This document shows positions 33,027 through 42,727 of a stretch of DNA of 64,000 bases, piece after piece; the stretch's first letter is position 1; every line of letters begins with the position of its first letter. Source of the DNA: Granulibacter bethesdensis (GTDB taxonomy: Bacteria > Pseudomonadota > Alphaproteobacteria > Acetobacterales > Acetobacteraceae); NCBI RefSeq assembly GCF_001889525.1, contig NZ_CP018192.1, forward strand, positions 558,001-622,000. The letters are read 5' to 3'. The position numbers and the translations under genes are program-made. The notes beneath the pieces were generated by a model that saw nothing but the letters and a program-made list of their open reading frames with translations, did not search any database and was not told the DNA's origin.

Positions 33027-35513
33027 TCAATATCCTTGCCTGAATTCCGCCCGGGTGGCGGAAGGCGTGTGGAACAGAAGGGCAGCCAGCCCATACAGGA
33101 TAGCGGCTCCGATCAGCAGCACGGAATAACCTTTCTGCAAAGCCAACAAATTCGCGAGGGGCGTTGCAACAACCGAAAAAGCGCCGTTCACGCCCCAAGC
33201 CCATGGCAGCAGCCCCGGCGGCGTGCCATGCAGGCCCAGCGGAAAGAACAGACCGAGCAGGATGGAAACCGGCGCGAGCACGACACCCAGCAGCAGCACT
33301 CGCAGCATGGTCGGCCAGTCCAGCGTGTTCAGCACCAGCATGGGCAGGCCATACAGGATAGCGGCACACCATACTATGGTCAGTCCGGCCGCAATGCGCA
33401 GGGTGCGAGCAGCCGCAGTGGTGAAGCGCCCGGACAGCATCGCGCCGATCCCGGAAAAAATCAGCATCATGCTGAGCACGGCGGCAAAGGCGGTGGCCCG
33501 ATCATTCAGCCAGAAAGCGGCTTTGTCGATCAGAACGATCTCCACGAACAGAAAACCAAGGCCCAAGGCGGCAAAATAGGCTATGGCGCGGGCTGTGCTG
33601 CCGGCGCTCATGCCGATCCGGCGGGGACGGATCATTGGCAGTACCAGCACGATCATGGCCAGCAAGGCTGCCTGGGCCAGTACGGCGAGATTGACCAGAG
33701 GACCGATCTCCTGTTGCGGCAGCATTTCCAGACGCTGGAGAATGGTTCCGAGATGCGACAGGCGCAGCACCGAATAAAAAAAGGGCCGATCCTCTGTGAT
33801 AGGCGAGAGGTTGAAAGCACGTTGTGATCCGGTCCGCAGATCGGCATCATCCCGCTCTGACAGGACGGGTAAGGCTTCGTCTGCCACGGCATCGGCCGGA
33901 CTGCTTCCACTGGCCACCGACCCGTCCTCGAACGAAACCGGTGGCAGGTCATTGTAAATCGAGGCTTTGGCGGCCTTTAGATCAATGCCGGGGAAATAGG
34001 GGACGTCGAAAGAACGTTGATCGGCAAAGTGGCGCGCAGTGGTAATCGTGCCTTCGGAGAACGGTTGATTGCTGACCAGGATGCGCAGGTTCCATGCCGA
34101 GCGGTACACGATCACATGGCTCATGGGATCGAGCCCGCGTGCACGCAGCGCATCCCGTGCTGTGGCCAGCAATCGCACGGCATAGGCAGGAAATTCACGG
34201 ATCGAAACAGGCAGGGACAGCACCCCGCCCGGTGCCAGCGCTCCGATCAGGGTATCGAGCGATTCACGGGTAAAAACATGGGCATTGGCTTCCTGTTCGT
34301 CGAGAAAATCCGACGAGACATCGATCATTGCAAAGGTCGCCGGATGGCGGCGTGCCACGCCGACGGGATTGGCGCCGGACAGTTCGAAACCTCCGGGCAT
34401 CAGCTTGCGCAGGATCGGGTCCGGTTCCAGTGCCGTGACATGGGCGGCTCCGAGAGCTTTGGCCTCGGCGATCCTGAATCCTCCGCCACTGCCGATCAGC
34501 AACACCTGTCCGCCTGCTTTCAGAGCTGGGCTTTCCAGTATGTAGGGCAATGCATTCAGGGCAGCAGGAGCATAGCGTGCATCAAGCCCGGGCTGCCCCG
34601 GACCACTCAGCGGCAGGGCGGCGATCCGGTTGCCGTCGCGATAGACGCCGAGGGTCCTGGGCGGTCCGGGCAGATTGAGCATGCCGGCATCATTGGAGAT
34701 ATCGGTATCGACCCGCTCTGTAAAATCTGCCAGCACATTGTAAAGACCACGCGGGGAGTGGACTTCCTGCACCATCCGTGCGCCTTCGACATGCAGGGGG
34801 GCATAGATCGGCTTGAAATCGTTGAACGCCGCGCTGTCGTAACGTAGCCCCCCTGTGCCTGTTGCAAACAGCAGCAGCGCCAGCGTGGTATGGGCAGTGC
34901 GTAGCCGTGGTGACAGACGTGATCCGGTCAGCCAGCAGGCCAGCAGCAATAAAGGCAGCATGCAGGGCATCAATTGAAATGGATGCACATATTGCATCAG
35001 CACCAGCACCAGCAGCGCCCCGCCGCCCGCCCCGGCAAGATCATAGCCATATGTCTTGCCAAGCCTGGCCGAGCCGAGGATGAAAGACAGGCTGATATAC
35101 AACCCGGTCAGAAAGAAAAACGGCAGCAAGGCCGCATAATACAGCCCGATCAGCCAGAGCTGTGGTCCGTACGTGGCCCGGTTCTGCAACTGGAGCGGAT
35201 TGAACGGATTGGCCGTCACACACAGATAACCGCCTACCGCTGCGGGCAGCAGCAGCAGCGGCAAGATGGCCTGCAAGGCAGTCCCGTATTTCGTCAGAGT
35301 CTGTCGGGCCAGCGCGGTAGCGACACCGGACAGGGCCAGACCGGCCATGACGATGGAAATGACCCAGTACCCATATTCCGACCATTTCGCGACGGCAAAA
35401 TAGCGGGTCAGGGCGGTTTCATACCCGACCGCCGCCCCGGAAATCAGGGCGAGAGCCAGTAGCGGTGCTGGTCGTAATCCGTTGCTGCGATCCGGGGAGG
35501 GAGGACCACTCAT
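33027..35513 (-). CDS. Multi-span membrane protein with spermidine-synthase-like domain
   Basis: 828 residues. About six to seven membrane spans (residues 15-220) precede a soluble domain (about 290-590) of the spermidine synthase/methyltransferase fold, with a SAM-type site VLLIGSGGGFRIAEAKALGAAHVTALEPD. About seven further spans follow (620-815). Such membrane-bound SpeE-like proteins are common in bacteria but mostly uncharacterised. The classical aminopropyltransferase signature is not clear, so it may act on another substrate. It overlaps the hydrolase gene by 4 bases (ATGA) and is followed by pcm. Confidence 0.75.
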   Translation of the reverse strand: MSGPPSPDRSNGLRPAPLLALALISGAAVGYETALTRYFAVAKWSEYGYWVISIVMAGLALSGVATALARQTLTKYGTALQAILPLLLLPAAVGGYLCVTANPFNPLQLQNRATYGPQLWLIGLYYAALLPFFFLTGLYISLSFILGSARLGKTYGYDLAGAGGGALLVLVLMQYVHPFQLMPCMLPLLLLACWLTGSRLSPRLRTAHTTLALLLFATGTGGLRYDSAAFNDFKPIYAPLHVEGARMVQEVHSPRGLYNVLADFTERVDTDISNDAGMLNLPGPPRTLGVYRDGNRIAALPLSGPGQPGLDARYAPAALNALPYILESPALKAGGQVLLIGSGGGFRIAEAKALGAAHVTALEPDPILRKLMPGGFELSGANPVGVARRHPATFAMIDVSSDFLDEQEANAHVFTRESLDTLIGALAPGGVLSLPVSIREFPAYAVRLLATARDALRARGLDPMSHVIVYRSAWNLRILVSNQPFSEGTITTARHFADQRSFDVPYFPGIDLKAAKASIYNDLPPVSFEDGSVASGSSPADAVADEALPVLSERDDADLRTGSQRAFNLSPITEDRPFFYSVLRLSHLGTILQRLEMLPQQEIGPLVNLAVLAQAALLAMIVLVLPMIRPRRIGMSAGSTARAIAYFAALGLGFLFVEIVLIDKAAFWLNDRATAFAAVLSMMLIFSGIGAMLSGRFTTAAARTLRIAAGLTIVWCAAILYGLPMLVLNTLDWPTMLRVLLLGVVLAPVSILLGLFFPLGLHGTPPGLLPWAWGVNGAFSVVATPLANLLALQKGYSVLLIGAAILYGLAALLFHTPSATRAEFRQGY

Positions 35514-36424
35514 TTCAGGACGGTCCGGGGCCAGACTTTTCGAGTGATGAATGATTCCATCAGCCTGTTGAATTGATCAGCCTCATCGATGAACAACGCA
35601 TGGCCTGCGGTGCGGAAGATGCTGCTTTCCGCATTGGGGTGGTGTGCGGCAAGATTCATGGCCTGCCCCTCGAAAGCCGGGCGCACGGCATACAGAACCG
35701 GTTTGGCAGTCGCATACACGGCTTCTTTCCAGTAGGTGCGGGGAACAGGATAGCGCAGCAGGGCCGCCGCGACATCGGGAGGGGTATGGAGTGCATCCTG
35801 GGTCAGCTGTTCCAGAAAAGCAGTTGATTGCGGCTTATGGAACATGCTGCGCACAAAAGCCTGCATTGAAGCCTGCCGATTGAGAGGGTGCGCTTTCCTT
35901 CCTCCATGTCGCTTGCCGGAGGCTGCTCCGGGGGCTGGGTTCTCGCCAATGGAATTGTCGATCAGTACCAGCCCGGCAATATGCGAATCTCCATGCTCAT
36001 GCAGATAGGCCAGCACGTCCAGCACACCGAGCGACCAGCCCACCAGCAACACGCCCGCGCCTGCATCTCCGCCGAGTTGGGCAATGGCATCGGCAATATC
36101 CTGCCCACGTCGCCATGGATCATAGCCGGTGGAGGGAATGTCGCTTTCACCCTGTCCGCGCGGGTCCAGAGCGGCAACGTGAAAGCGTCTGCTGAAAAAG
36201 GTGAGTTGCCGGTCCCAGATCCAGGCGGGCATGCACCAGCCCGGCACAAACAGAATTGATGGCGCGGAGACAGGGCCTGCCTCAATCATGTGCAGACGGA
36301 TACCATCACTGGCAGAAATGAACCGGTTATAATCAGCTGCTCGGACAGTGTGGGGGGCGCAGAGGCTAGTTGCACCTGCTCCTAGCAACGCGTTCAGAAA
36401 CGGTCTGCGTGACAGGAAAGCCAT
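35510..36424 (-). CDS. Alpha/beta hydrolase with Tat-type signal
   Basis: 304 residues. The N-terminus has the twin-arginine motif LSRRPFLNALLGAGATSL, then an alpha/beta hydrolase fold. The oxyanion region is LFVPGWCMPAWIWD. The nucleophile serine is in LLVGWSLGVLDVL, and a C-terminal histidine is in FRTAGHALFIDE. Probably an exported esterase or related enzyme; the substrate is unknown. The ATG at 36424 is chosen because the signal begins there. First gene of the operon with the SpeE-like and PCMT-like genes. Confidence 0.8.
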   Translation of the reverse strand: MAFLSRRPFLNALLGAGATSLCAPHTVRAADYNRFISASDGIRLHMIEAGPVSAPSILFVPGWCMPAWIWDRQLTFFSRRFHVAALDPRGQGESDIPSTGYDPWRRGQDIADAIAQLGGDAGAGVLLVGWSLGVLDVLAYLHEHGDSHIAGLVLIDNSIGENPAPGAASGKRHGGRKAHPLNRQASMQAFVRSMFHKPQSTAFLEQLTQDALHTPPDVAAALLRYPVPRTYWKEAVYATAKPVLYAVRPAFEGQAMNLAAHHPNAESSIFRTAGHALFIDEADQFNRLMESFITRKVWPRTVLK

Positions 36425-36663
36425 GCCGGATGCCTTTTCATGTCCGTACTGGGCAGCAGAGGCGCCAAAGGAAAGTCTTGTGCATGAGGCGATCAGGCAA
36501 GACCGGGCGGCCCGGTGTGTCAACCTGTGCTGCTGTCTACCGGCTATCGTGGAGGTCTACAGAAAGTTTGGTTACGCGGTGGCGCAAGGATTGCTTCCAC
36601 TTTACAACCGGAAGCACGGCACTTCACGCCACCTATTCCGCCGGTGAAACAGTTGGACACCCC

Positions 36664-39600
36664 ATGTCGATCCACGTCGCTCTTACCCACCGCACTTCCT
36701 ATCGATATGAAAAGCCTGCGGCTTTAGGGCCGCAGGTCATCAGGCTGCGGCCCGCACCACATGCCCGCACCCCGGTGCTGTCCTACGCACTGAAGGTCGA
36801 ACCTCAGCCGCATTTCATCAACTGGCAGCAAGACCCGCAGGGCAATTTTCAGGCGCGGGTCGTCTTTCCGGAAAAAGTCACGCATTTCGATGTGACGGTC
36901 GATCTGGTTGCCGATATGGCAACGATCAATCCGTTTGATTTCTTTCTGGAACCGGAAGCGGAAAGCTGGCCCTTCGCCTATGATCCGGTGCTGGAGCATG
37001 AGCTGGCTCCCTTCCGTCGCCAGGAAGAAGCAGGCCCGCTGCTGAAAGCGTTTCTGGATGAACTGCCGCGGCCTGATGGGGAGGGCCTGCCCACCATCAA
37101 CATGCTGGTGGATCTGAATCGCCGGGTGCAGGAGCGTGTCAATTACGTCGTCCGCTTGGAACCTGGCGTGTTTACGCCGGAGGAAACGCTGGAAAAGCAG
37201 CTTGGCTCCTGCCGTGACAGCGCATGGTTGTTGGTTCAAGTGCTGCGGCATCTCGGTTTCGCGGCGCGGTTTGTCTCCGGCTATCTGATTCAGTTAACGG
37301 CGGATGTGAAGCCGCTGGATGGCCCGGCGGGCCCGGATGAAGATTTCACCGATCTGCATGCCTGGGCCGAGGTGTACTTGCCCGGCGCGGGCTGGATCGG
37401 GCTGGATGCGACCTCCGGCCTTATGGCGGGAGAGGGGCATATCCCGCTGGCCGCGACACCGGAACCGGCTTCGGCGGCCCCGATCTCCGGCCTGATCGAG
37501 AAGGTGGAAACCGAATTCGACTTCGCCATGGCGGTGACTCGGATCAAGGAAACACCACGCACCACCAAACCTTATATCGAGAAAACCTGGCAGGATATTC
37601 TGGCCGCCGGTGCCCGGACCGACCGCGCGCTGAACGCCGGTGATGTACGCCTGACGATGGGGGGCGAACCGACTTTCATTTCGGCAACCGATTTCGAATC
37701 CGCGGAGTGGAAAACGGATGCGCTTGGGGAGACCAAGCGTGTTTATGCCGGTCGTTTGATGCGTCGCCTGACGGCACTCTGGTCACCGGGTGCGGCGATG
37801 CATCTGGCGCTCGGCAAGCATTATCCCGGTGAGCAGTTGCCGCGTTGGGCACTCCATGCGCACTGGCGGGTGGATGGAGAGCCGGTCTGGACCGATCCGG
37901 CCCTGCTGGCGGATGACGACACGGTCGATCACGCGACCCCGGATGATGCGCGCCGTTTTGCTCGGGCGCTGGCAGAGCGGCTGGAGGTCGATGCCAGTCT
38001 GGTCGCACCTGCTTATGAGGACATCCATTACTATCTGTGGCGCGAATCCCGTCTGCCCGCCAACGTTCTGGCGGAAGGCAGCAAGCTGCGTGACGCGGCG
38101 GAGCGGGCAAGGCTGGCGCGTGTGTTTGGTCAGGGGCTGGATTCGGAAGTTGGCAGTATTCTGCCGTTGCGCCGCGCCATTCTCGACGGGCGCCGTATCT
38201 GGCAGTCCGGGCGCTGGTTCTTCCGGGGCGATACGCTGTTCCTGATCCCCGGTGATGCCCCGATCGGCTTCCGTCTGCCGCTGCAAAGTCTGCCATGGGC
38301 CGATCCGTCCAGCCTGGATGTCGATTTTCCGCTGGACCCGTTCGCGCCCAGAAATCCGTTCGCGCCGCGTGCCGCCTACAGTTGGGGACAGGGTGGTCCA
38401 TCACGTGAGGGCGGTCCGTCACGGGATGGTATGGAAGCCGCCTATGCGACCCGCAGCGGGCAGGGCGCCCTTTATCGGCAGGGCACGACGGCATATGTCT
38501 CCCCCGGTGCCTGGCTGGAACGTCCGGTCCGGCAGGAAGCGCCGGTCATCGGGCGCGATGAACCCGATGTGGTCCGCACCGCGCTGGCGGTTGAGGCGCG
38601 TGGTGGTGTGCTGCATGTCTTCCTGCCACCGCTCTACGATGCGGAGGATTGGCTGGAACTGGTCGCTCGGGTGGAGGACACGGCGCGCGCCGAAGGCCGT
38701 CCCGTGGTGCTGGAAGGCTATGCGCCGCCGGAAGATCCGCGTCTGCTGTCTTTTTCCATCACTCCTGACCCGGGTGTGCTGGAAGTGAACGTGCATCCCT
38801 CGGAAAACTGGGCGGTGCATGTGGAGCGGACCGAGCAGCTCTACGAAGAAGCGCGCGCGGTTGGGCTGGCCACCGAAAAATTCATGCTTGATGGTACCCA
38901 TGTCGGCACGGGTGGCGGCAATCATGTGGTGATGGGCGCGGCCCATGCTGCCGACAGTCCGTTTCTGCGGCGGCCCGACCTGCTGAAGTCGATGCTGGGT
39001 TTCTGGCATAACCATCCCAGCCTGTCCTACCTGTTCAGCGGATTGTTTATCGGTCCGTTCAGCCAGCATCCCCGCATCGACGAAGCGCGGGAGGACAGCG
39101 TGCGGGAACTGGAGATCGCGTGCGAACGGGTCTCTCCCTTCAGCCCCACTCCGCCCTGGCTGACCGACCGGATTTTCCGCAACATTCTGGCGGATGTGAC
39201 CGGCAATACGCATCGCACCGAGTTCTGCATCGACAAGATGTATGCGCCTGAAAGCAGTTCCGGCCGTCGTGGTCTGGTCGAGTTCCGGGCGTTCGAGATG
39301 CCGCCCCATGCGCGTATGTCCGCGGCGCAGGCTTTGCTGATGCGGGCGGCTGTGGCGGCATTCTGGCAATTCCCTTATGAGCGCCGTCTGATCAGGTGGG
39401 GTACGCGCCTGCATGACGATTTCATGCTGCCGCATTACGTCGCGCAGGATCTGAAGGATGCTCTGGCACATCTGGCGGGTGCCGGGCAGCGTCTGGACCC
39501 GGACTGGTTCCTGCCGCATCAGGAGTTCCGCTTCCCGTTGGTTGGTGAAATCGCCGTGCGCGACATGGTGGTGGAACTGCGGCATGCCCTGGAGCCATGG

Positions 39601-40074
39601 CACATTCTGGGCGAGGAGCCTGCTGCCGGCGGCACCGTACGCTACGTGGACAGCGCGGTCGAGCGTTTGCAGGCACGGGTCACCGGATGGTCACCGGAAC
39701 GTTACGTCCTGTCCTGCAATGGCGCAGAGGTGCCGTTGCAGAAAACCGAAACACAGGGTGAATACGTGGCAGGGGTCCGGTTCAAGGCATGGTCACCGCC
39801 GAGCTCCCTGCACCCCACCATTCCGGCGCATGGGCCCTTGGTATTCGATGTGTATGACAGCTGGACCGGGCGTTCGCTGGGCGGAATGACCTATCATGTG
39901 TCTCATCCGGGCGGGCGGAACTATGATCGTTTCCCTGTGAATGCGAACGAGGCCGAGGCGAGGCGTCGTGCCCGTTTCTTCCCGTTCGGTCATACATCCG
40001 GGCCGATGGAGCGCCCTCGTCTTCTGCCTAACCCGGAACAGCCGCGGACGCTCGATCTGCGGCGGGGACACTGA
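36664..40074 (+). CDS. Transglutaminase-like plus DUF2126 fusion protein
   Basis: 1136 residues. The N-terminal part is a bacterial transglutaminase N domain (1-100) and a transglutaminase core with Cys183 (LGSCRDSAWLL), His232 (DLHAWAEVYLP) and Asp248, a complete triad. The rest (about 300-1136) is DUF2126, with TMGGEPTFIS, HYPGEQLPRWALHAHWR, GTGGGNHVVMGA and GLVEFRAFEMPPHARMS. To my knowledge DUF2126 is related to carboxylate-amine ligases. The ATG at 36664 matches the family start. It heads a three-gene run with the ATP-grasp/Alpha-E fusion and a second transglutaminase. Confidence 0.88.
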   Translation: MSIHVALTHRTSYRYEKPAALGPQVIRLRPAPHARTPVLSYALKVEPQPHFINWQQDPQGNFQARVVFPEKVTHFDVTVDLVADMATINPFDFFLEPEAESWPFAYDPVLEHELAPFRRQEEAGPLLKAFLDELPRPDGEGLPTINMLVDLNRRVQERVNYVVRLEPGVFTPEETLEKQLGSCRDSAWLLVQVLRHLGFAARFVSGYLIQLTADVKPLDGPAGPDEDFTDLHAWAEVYLPGAGWIGLDATSGLMAGEGHIPLAATPEPASAAPISGLIEKVETEFDFAMAVTRIKETPRTTKPYIEKTWQDILAAGARTDRALNAGDVRLTMGGEPTFISATDFESAEWKTDALGETKRVYAGRLMRRLTALWSPGAAMHLALGKHYPGEQLPRWALHAHWRVDGEPVWTDPALLADDDTVDHATPDDARRFARALAERLEVDASLVAPAYEDIHYYLWRESRLPANVLAEGSKLRDAAERARLARVFGQGLDSEVGSILPLRRAILDGRRIWQSGRWFFRGDTLFLIPGDAPIGFRLPLQSLPWADPSSLDVDFPLDPFAPRNPFAPRAAYSWGQGGPSREGGPSRDGMEAAYATRSGQGALYRQGTTAYVSPGAWLERPVRQEAPVIGRDEPDVVRTALAVEARGGVLHVFLPPLYDAEDWLELVARVEDTARAEGRPVVLEGYAPPEDPRLLSFSITPDPGVLEVNVHPSENWAVHVERTEQLYEEARAVGLATEKFMLDGTHVGTGGGNHVVMGAAHAADSPFLRRPDLLKSMLGFWHNHPSLSYLFSGLFIGPFSQHPRIDEAREDSVRELEIACERVSPFSPTPPWLTDRIFRNILADVTGNTHRTEFCIDKMYAPESSSGRRGLVEFRAFEMPPHARMSAAQALLMRAAVAAFWQFPYERRLIRWGTRLHDDFMLPHYVAQDLKDALAHLAGAGQRLDPDWFLPHQEFRFPLVGEIAVRDMVVELRHALEPWHILGEEPAAGGTVRYVDSAVERLQARVTGWSPERYVLSCNGAEVPLQKTETQGEYVAGVRFKAWSPPSSLHPTIPAHGPLVFDVYDSWTGRSLGGMTYHVSHPGGRNYDRFPVNANEAEARRRARFFPFGHTSGPMERPRLLPNPEQPRTLDLRRGH

Positions 40075-40198
40075 ACAGGGTGGGATTGTTTGACAGAAGG
40101 GGTGGGTGCATGCCGGACTGTGCATGCGCTGTCGAAAGAAGGTGGACACCCCCTGATGCGCCGCTAAAACCTTTGTTCATGGCAGATGGACAAGGCAT

Positions 40199-42727
40199 GT
40201 GAGCGTCGTCGAAGGGCTGGACGAGATGGTGGATGGCCAGGGGAGCATACGCCCCCACTGGCGCTCCATCCTTGGGACCCTGACCGCGCTGGGGGATGGA
40301 GGCATCGCTCAGCGTGCCCGCCGGCTGGACCGTATGTTCGAGCAGGAGGGCGTCTCCAGCTTGATTCCCGGCACGGTCGAGCGTGAAGGGTGGCGGTGCG
40401 ATCCAGTGCCGTTGCCCATCACGGCACGGGAGTTCTCGACCCTGGCCCGGGGGCTGGCACAGCGTGCCACCCTGCTGTCGGCCATGGTGCAGGACGTCTA
40501 TGGACCGCAACGGGTTTTGTCGGAAGGCTGGCTGCCTCCTGCGCTGGTTTATGGCAACCGGGCTTTTCTGCGTGCCTGTCGCAGTAAAATGGATTGTCCT
40601 TCCGACAGACATAATGGCACTGCCTCGCGACAGAGGCTCGATTTCTACTCCGCCGATCTGATCCGGGTGCCGGATGGGCGATGGCATGTGCTGGCAGACA
40701 GGACATGCGGCTGTGCGGGGCTGGGCTATGCGTTGGAAAACCGGCGCATTCTGGCCCGTGTGATGCCGGAATCGTTCCGCGTCTCCCATGTGCGCAGGTT
40801 GCGGCCTTTCTTCGACTTCTGGCTTGACCGGTTGCAGGAAATTGCGCCGCAAAGCGAGGATGGACAGTCGCAGCATAATCCGATGATCGTGCTGCTGACA
40901 CCCGGTTATCGCTCGCCGCAATGGTTCGAGCATATGTTTCTGTCGCGGGAACTGTCCTGTGCGCTGGTTGAGGGCGGCGATCTGACCGTACGCAATGGTC
41001 GGGTTTTTCTGAAAACCCTGCGTGGGTTGCAGCCGGTAGATGTCATACTCCGCCGGACAGAGGGTATGACAGTAGACCCGCTGGAGCTTGCACCGGGGCC
41101 GGGAACGGTCGGTCTGCTGGAAGCGGCGCGCAGCGGCAGCGTCACCATCACCAATTCCCCCGGCACCGATATGGCGGAAGCTCCGGGCCTTGCCGCGTTC
41201 ATCCCGCTGCTGGCCGAAAAAATGCTGGGCGAGGCATTGCATATTCCTCAGGTGCCTTCGCTCTGGCTGGGGGAGGAGACTGCATGGGCGGAGGTCAGGC
41301 AGGATCTGTCTCGCTGGGTGCTCCGTTCGGCCATGGATAGCAGTGAGACCCCCATTATTGCCGGGGCCTTGTCTGAGGAGAAGCGGGCTGCACTGGAAAA
41401 GACTATTGCCGTGAATCCTGGCCGCTGGTCCGCCTTCGCGCATATGGTACCTTCCCGAGCACCTTGCGCCGGGCCGGACGGGCTGACGCCACGGCCGATT
41501 ACGCTGCGCGTGTTTCTGGCCTGGGATGGCACAGCATGGCGTGCCATGCAGGGTGGGCTTGCGTATGTCGTGCAGGAGGGGCAGGCGGGAGGCACGCGTC
41601 TGGCTTCCCATGGCATGAGCAAGGATGTCTGGGTGCTGGCGGATGATCATCAGGATCTGGCCGGGCCCGCCCTGCGTGTTGTCACGCGACTGGCACCCCG
41701 CCGCATAGCGGCTGCCGTGCCGAGCCGGGTCGCTGACAATCTTTATTGGCTGGGACGTTATGTGGAGCGGCTCGACAGCGATGCCAGGCAGGCACGTGCC
41801 GCATTGACCCGGTTGAACCGTGGCCTTCTGCTGCCGCATGAGATGGTGGAGCTGGATACGCTCGGTCAGTGTCTGGCGACCTCCGGCCTGTTGTCATCGC
41901 CGGTGGGGGCGGGGGCGCATGGTCTGCTGGCCAGCGGATTGCTCTCGGCAACAAGGGATGATGGTGCGCTGGGGGTGCTGCTGGGTCGGGTTGCGCGGTT
42001 GACGGAGCTGGTGCGGGATCGCCTGACCGATGAAATGTATGCCACCTTCACCACTACCCTGCGCAGTGCGCGGGCAGAGACGTTGGTCACGGGCAAAAGT
42101 CTGGATCAGATGGCGCAGGCCATGGCGGAAATATCCCGGTTCTGCACGGCCGTTTCCGGTGCTGCGGCGGAAAATATGGTGCGCGGTGGCGGCTGGATGT
42201 TTCTGGAGTTGGGGCGCCGGATCGAACGGGCATGGACATCCGCCGGCATGCTCGCAACAGTTCTGGATACGCGCCCGTCCTGGCTGGAGACCAGTCTGCG
42301 CATCGCGCTTGAATTATGCGACAGCGCCATAACCTATCGGAACCGGTATCTGACGGCGATCCAGCCTGATCCTGCGCTGGATCTGGTGATTGCCGATCCC
42401 GACAATCCGCGCAGCCTGTTTTTTCAGCTCGTTGCGATCAAGGAGCGGTTGATACAGGTTGCCGAGGCCGCACAGCAGCAGGATGAAGCGGCCGGTCTGA
42501 TTGCGGCCGCAAACGCGTTGGGCAAGGAGGCTGTGACCATTGCCGGAGATGTGGTCAAGGCGGATGATCCATATGCTGCCACGCTGACGGCGGCGAAGCG
42601 TTTGCGAGGGCTGGAAACAGGTGTGGCCGCTCTGTCCGACCAGATTACCCGTCAGTATTTCACCCTGCTGCCCAGCCAGTCCGTTGGACAGCCGCGGCTG
42701 GCGGAGGAAGACGGGGTGGTGTCGTGA
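40199..42727 (+). CDS. Circularly permuted ATP-grasp / Alpha-E fusion protein
   Basis: 842 residues, GTG start. Residues 1-490 are a circularly permuted ATP-grasp domain (SSLIPGTVEREGWRCDPVPL, DLIRVPDGRWHVLADRT, ILTP-like VLLTPGYRSPQWFEH, VTITNSPGTDMAE), expected to activate a carboxylate. From about 505 it is an Alpha-E domain (VPSRVADNLYWLGRYVERLDSDARQAR), an all-helical partner of unknown action. In many bacteria these are separate genes; here they are fused. It overlaps the next transglutaminase gene by 4 bases (GTGA). A role in making or tagging peptides is family-level inference. Confidence 0.88.
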   Translation: MSVVEGLDEMVDGQGSIRPHWRSILGTLTALGDGGIAQRARRLDRMFEQEGVSSLIPGTVEREGWRCDPVPLPITAREFSTLARGLAQRATLLSAMVQDVYGPQRVLSEGWLPPALVYGNRAFLRACRSKMDCPSDRHNGTASRQRLDFYSADLIRVPDGRWHVLADRTCGCAGLGYALENRRILARVMPESFRVSHVRRLRPFFDFWLDRLQEIAPQSEDGQSQHNPMIVLLTPGYRSPQWFEHMFLSRELSCALVEGGDLTVRNGRVFLKTLRGLQPVDVILRRTEGMTVDPLELAPGPGTVGLLEAARSGSVTITNSPGTDMAEAPGLAAFIPLLAEKMLGEALHIPQVPSLWLGEETAWAEVRQDLSRWVLRSAMDSSETPIIAGALSEEKRAALEKTIAVNPGRWSAFAHMVPSRAPCAGPDGLTPRPITLRVFLAWDGTAWRAMQGGLAYVVQEGQAGGTRLASHGMSKDVWVLADDHQDLAGPALRVVTRLAPRRIAAAVPSRVADNLYWLGRYVERLDSDARQARAALTRLNRGLLLPHEMVELDTLGQCLATSGLLSSPVGAGAHGLLASGLLSATRDDGALGVLLGRVARLTELVRDRLTDEMYATFTTTLRSARAETLVTGKSLDQMAQAMAEISRFCTAVSGAAAENMVRGGGWMFLELGRRIERAWTSAGMLATVLDTRPSWLETSLRIALELCDSAITYRNRYLTAIQPDPALDLVIADPDNPRSLFFQLVAIKERLIQVAEAAQQQDEAAGLIAAANALGKEAVTIAGDVVKADDPYAATLTAAKRLRGLETGVAALSDQITRQYFTLLPSQSVGQPRLAEEDGVVS

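Noticed and set aside
33022-33372. N-terminal extension of the PCMT-like protein
   Set aside because: It overlaps the SpeE-like gene for about 350 bases and lacks recognisable sequence. The Tat-type signal starts at 33021.
38419-39603. Long antisense ORFs within the DUF2126 gene and within the ATP-grasp gene
   Set aside because: The sense frames contain complete conserved domains. The antisense frames are His/Arg-rich without domains.
36652-40153. TGGACACCCC repeated before the DUF2126 gene and after it (near 36653 and 40143)
   Set aside because: A ten-base match in two intergenic regions is too short to rule out chance, and no mobile element or duplicated gene borders it.
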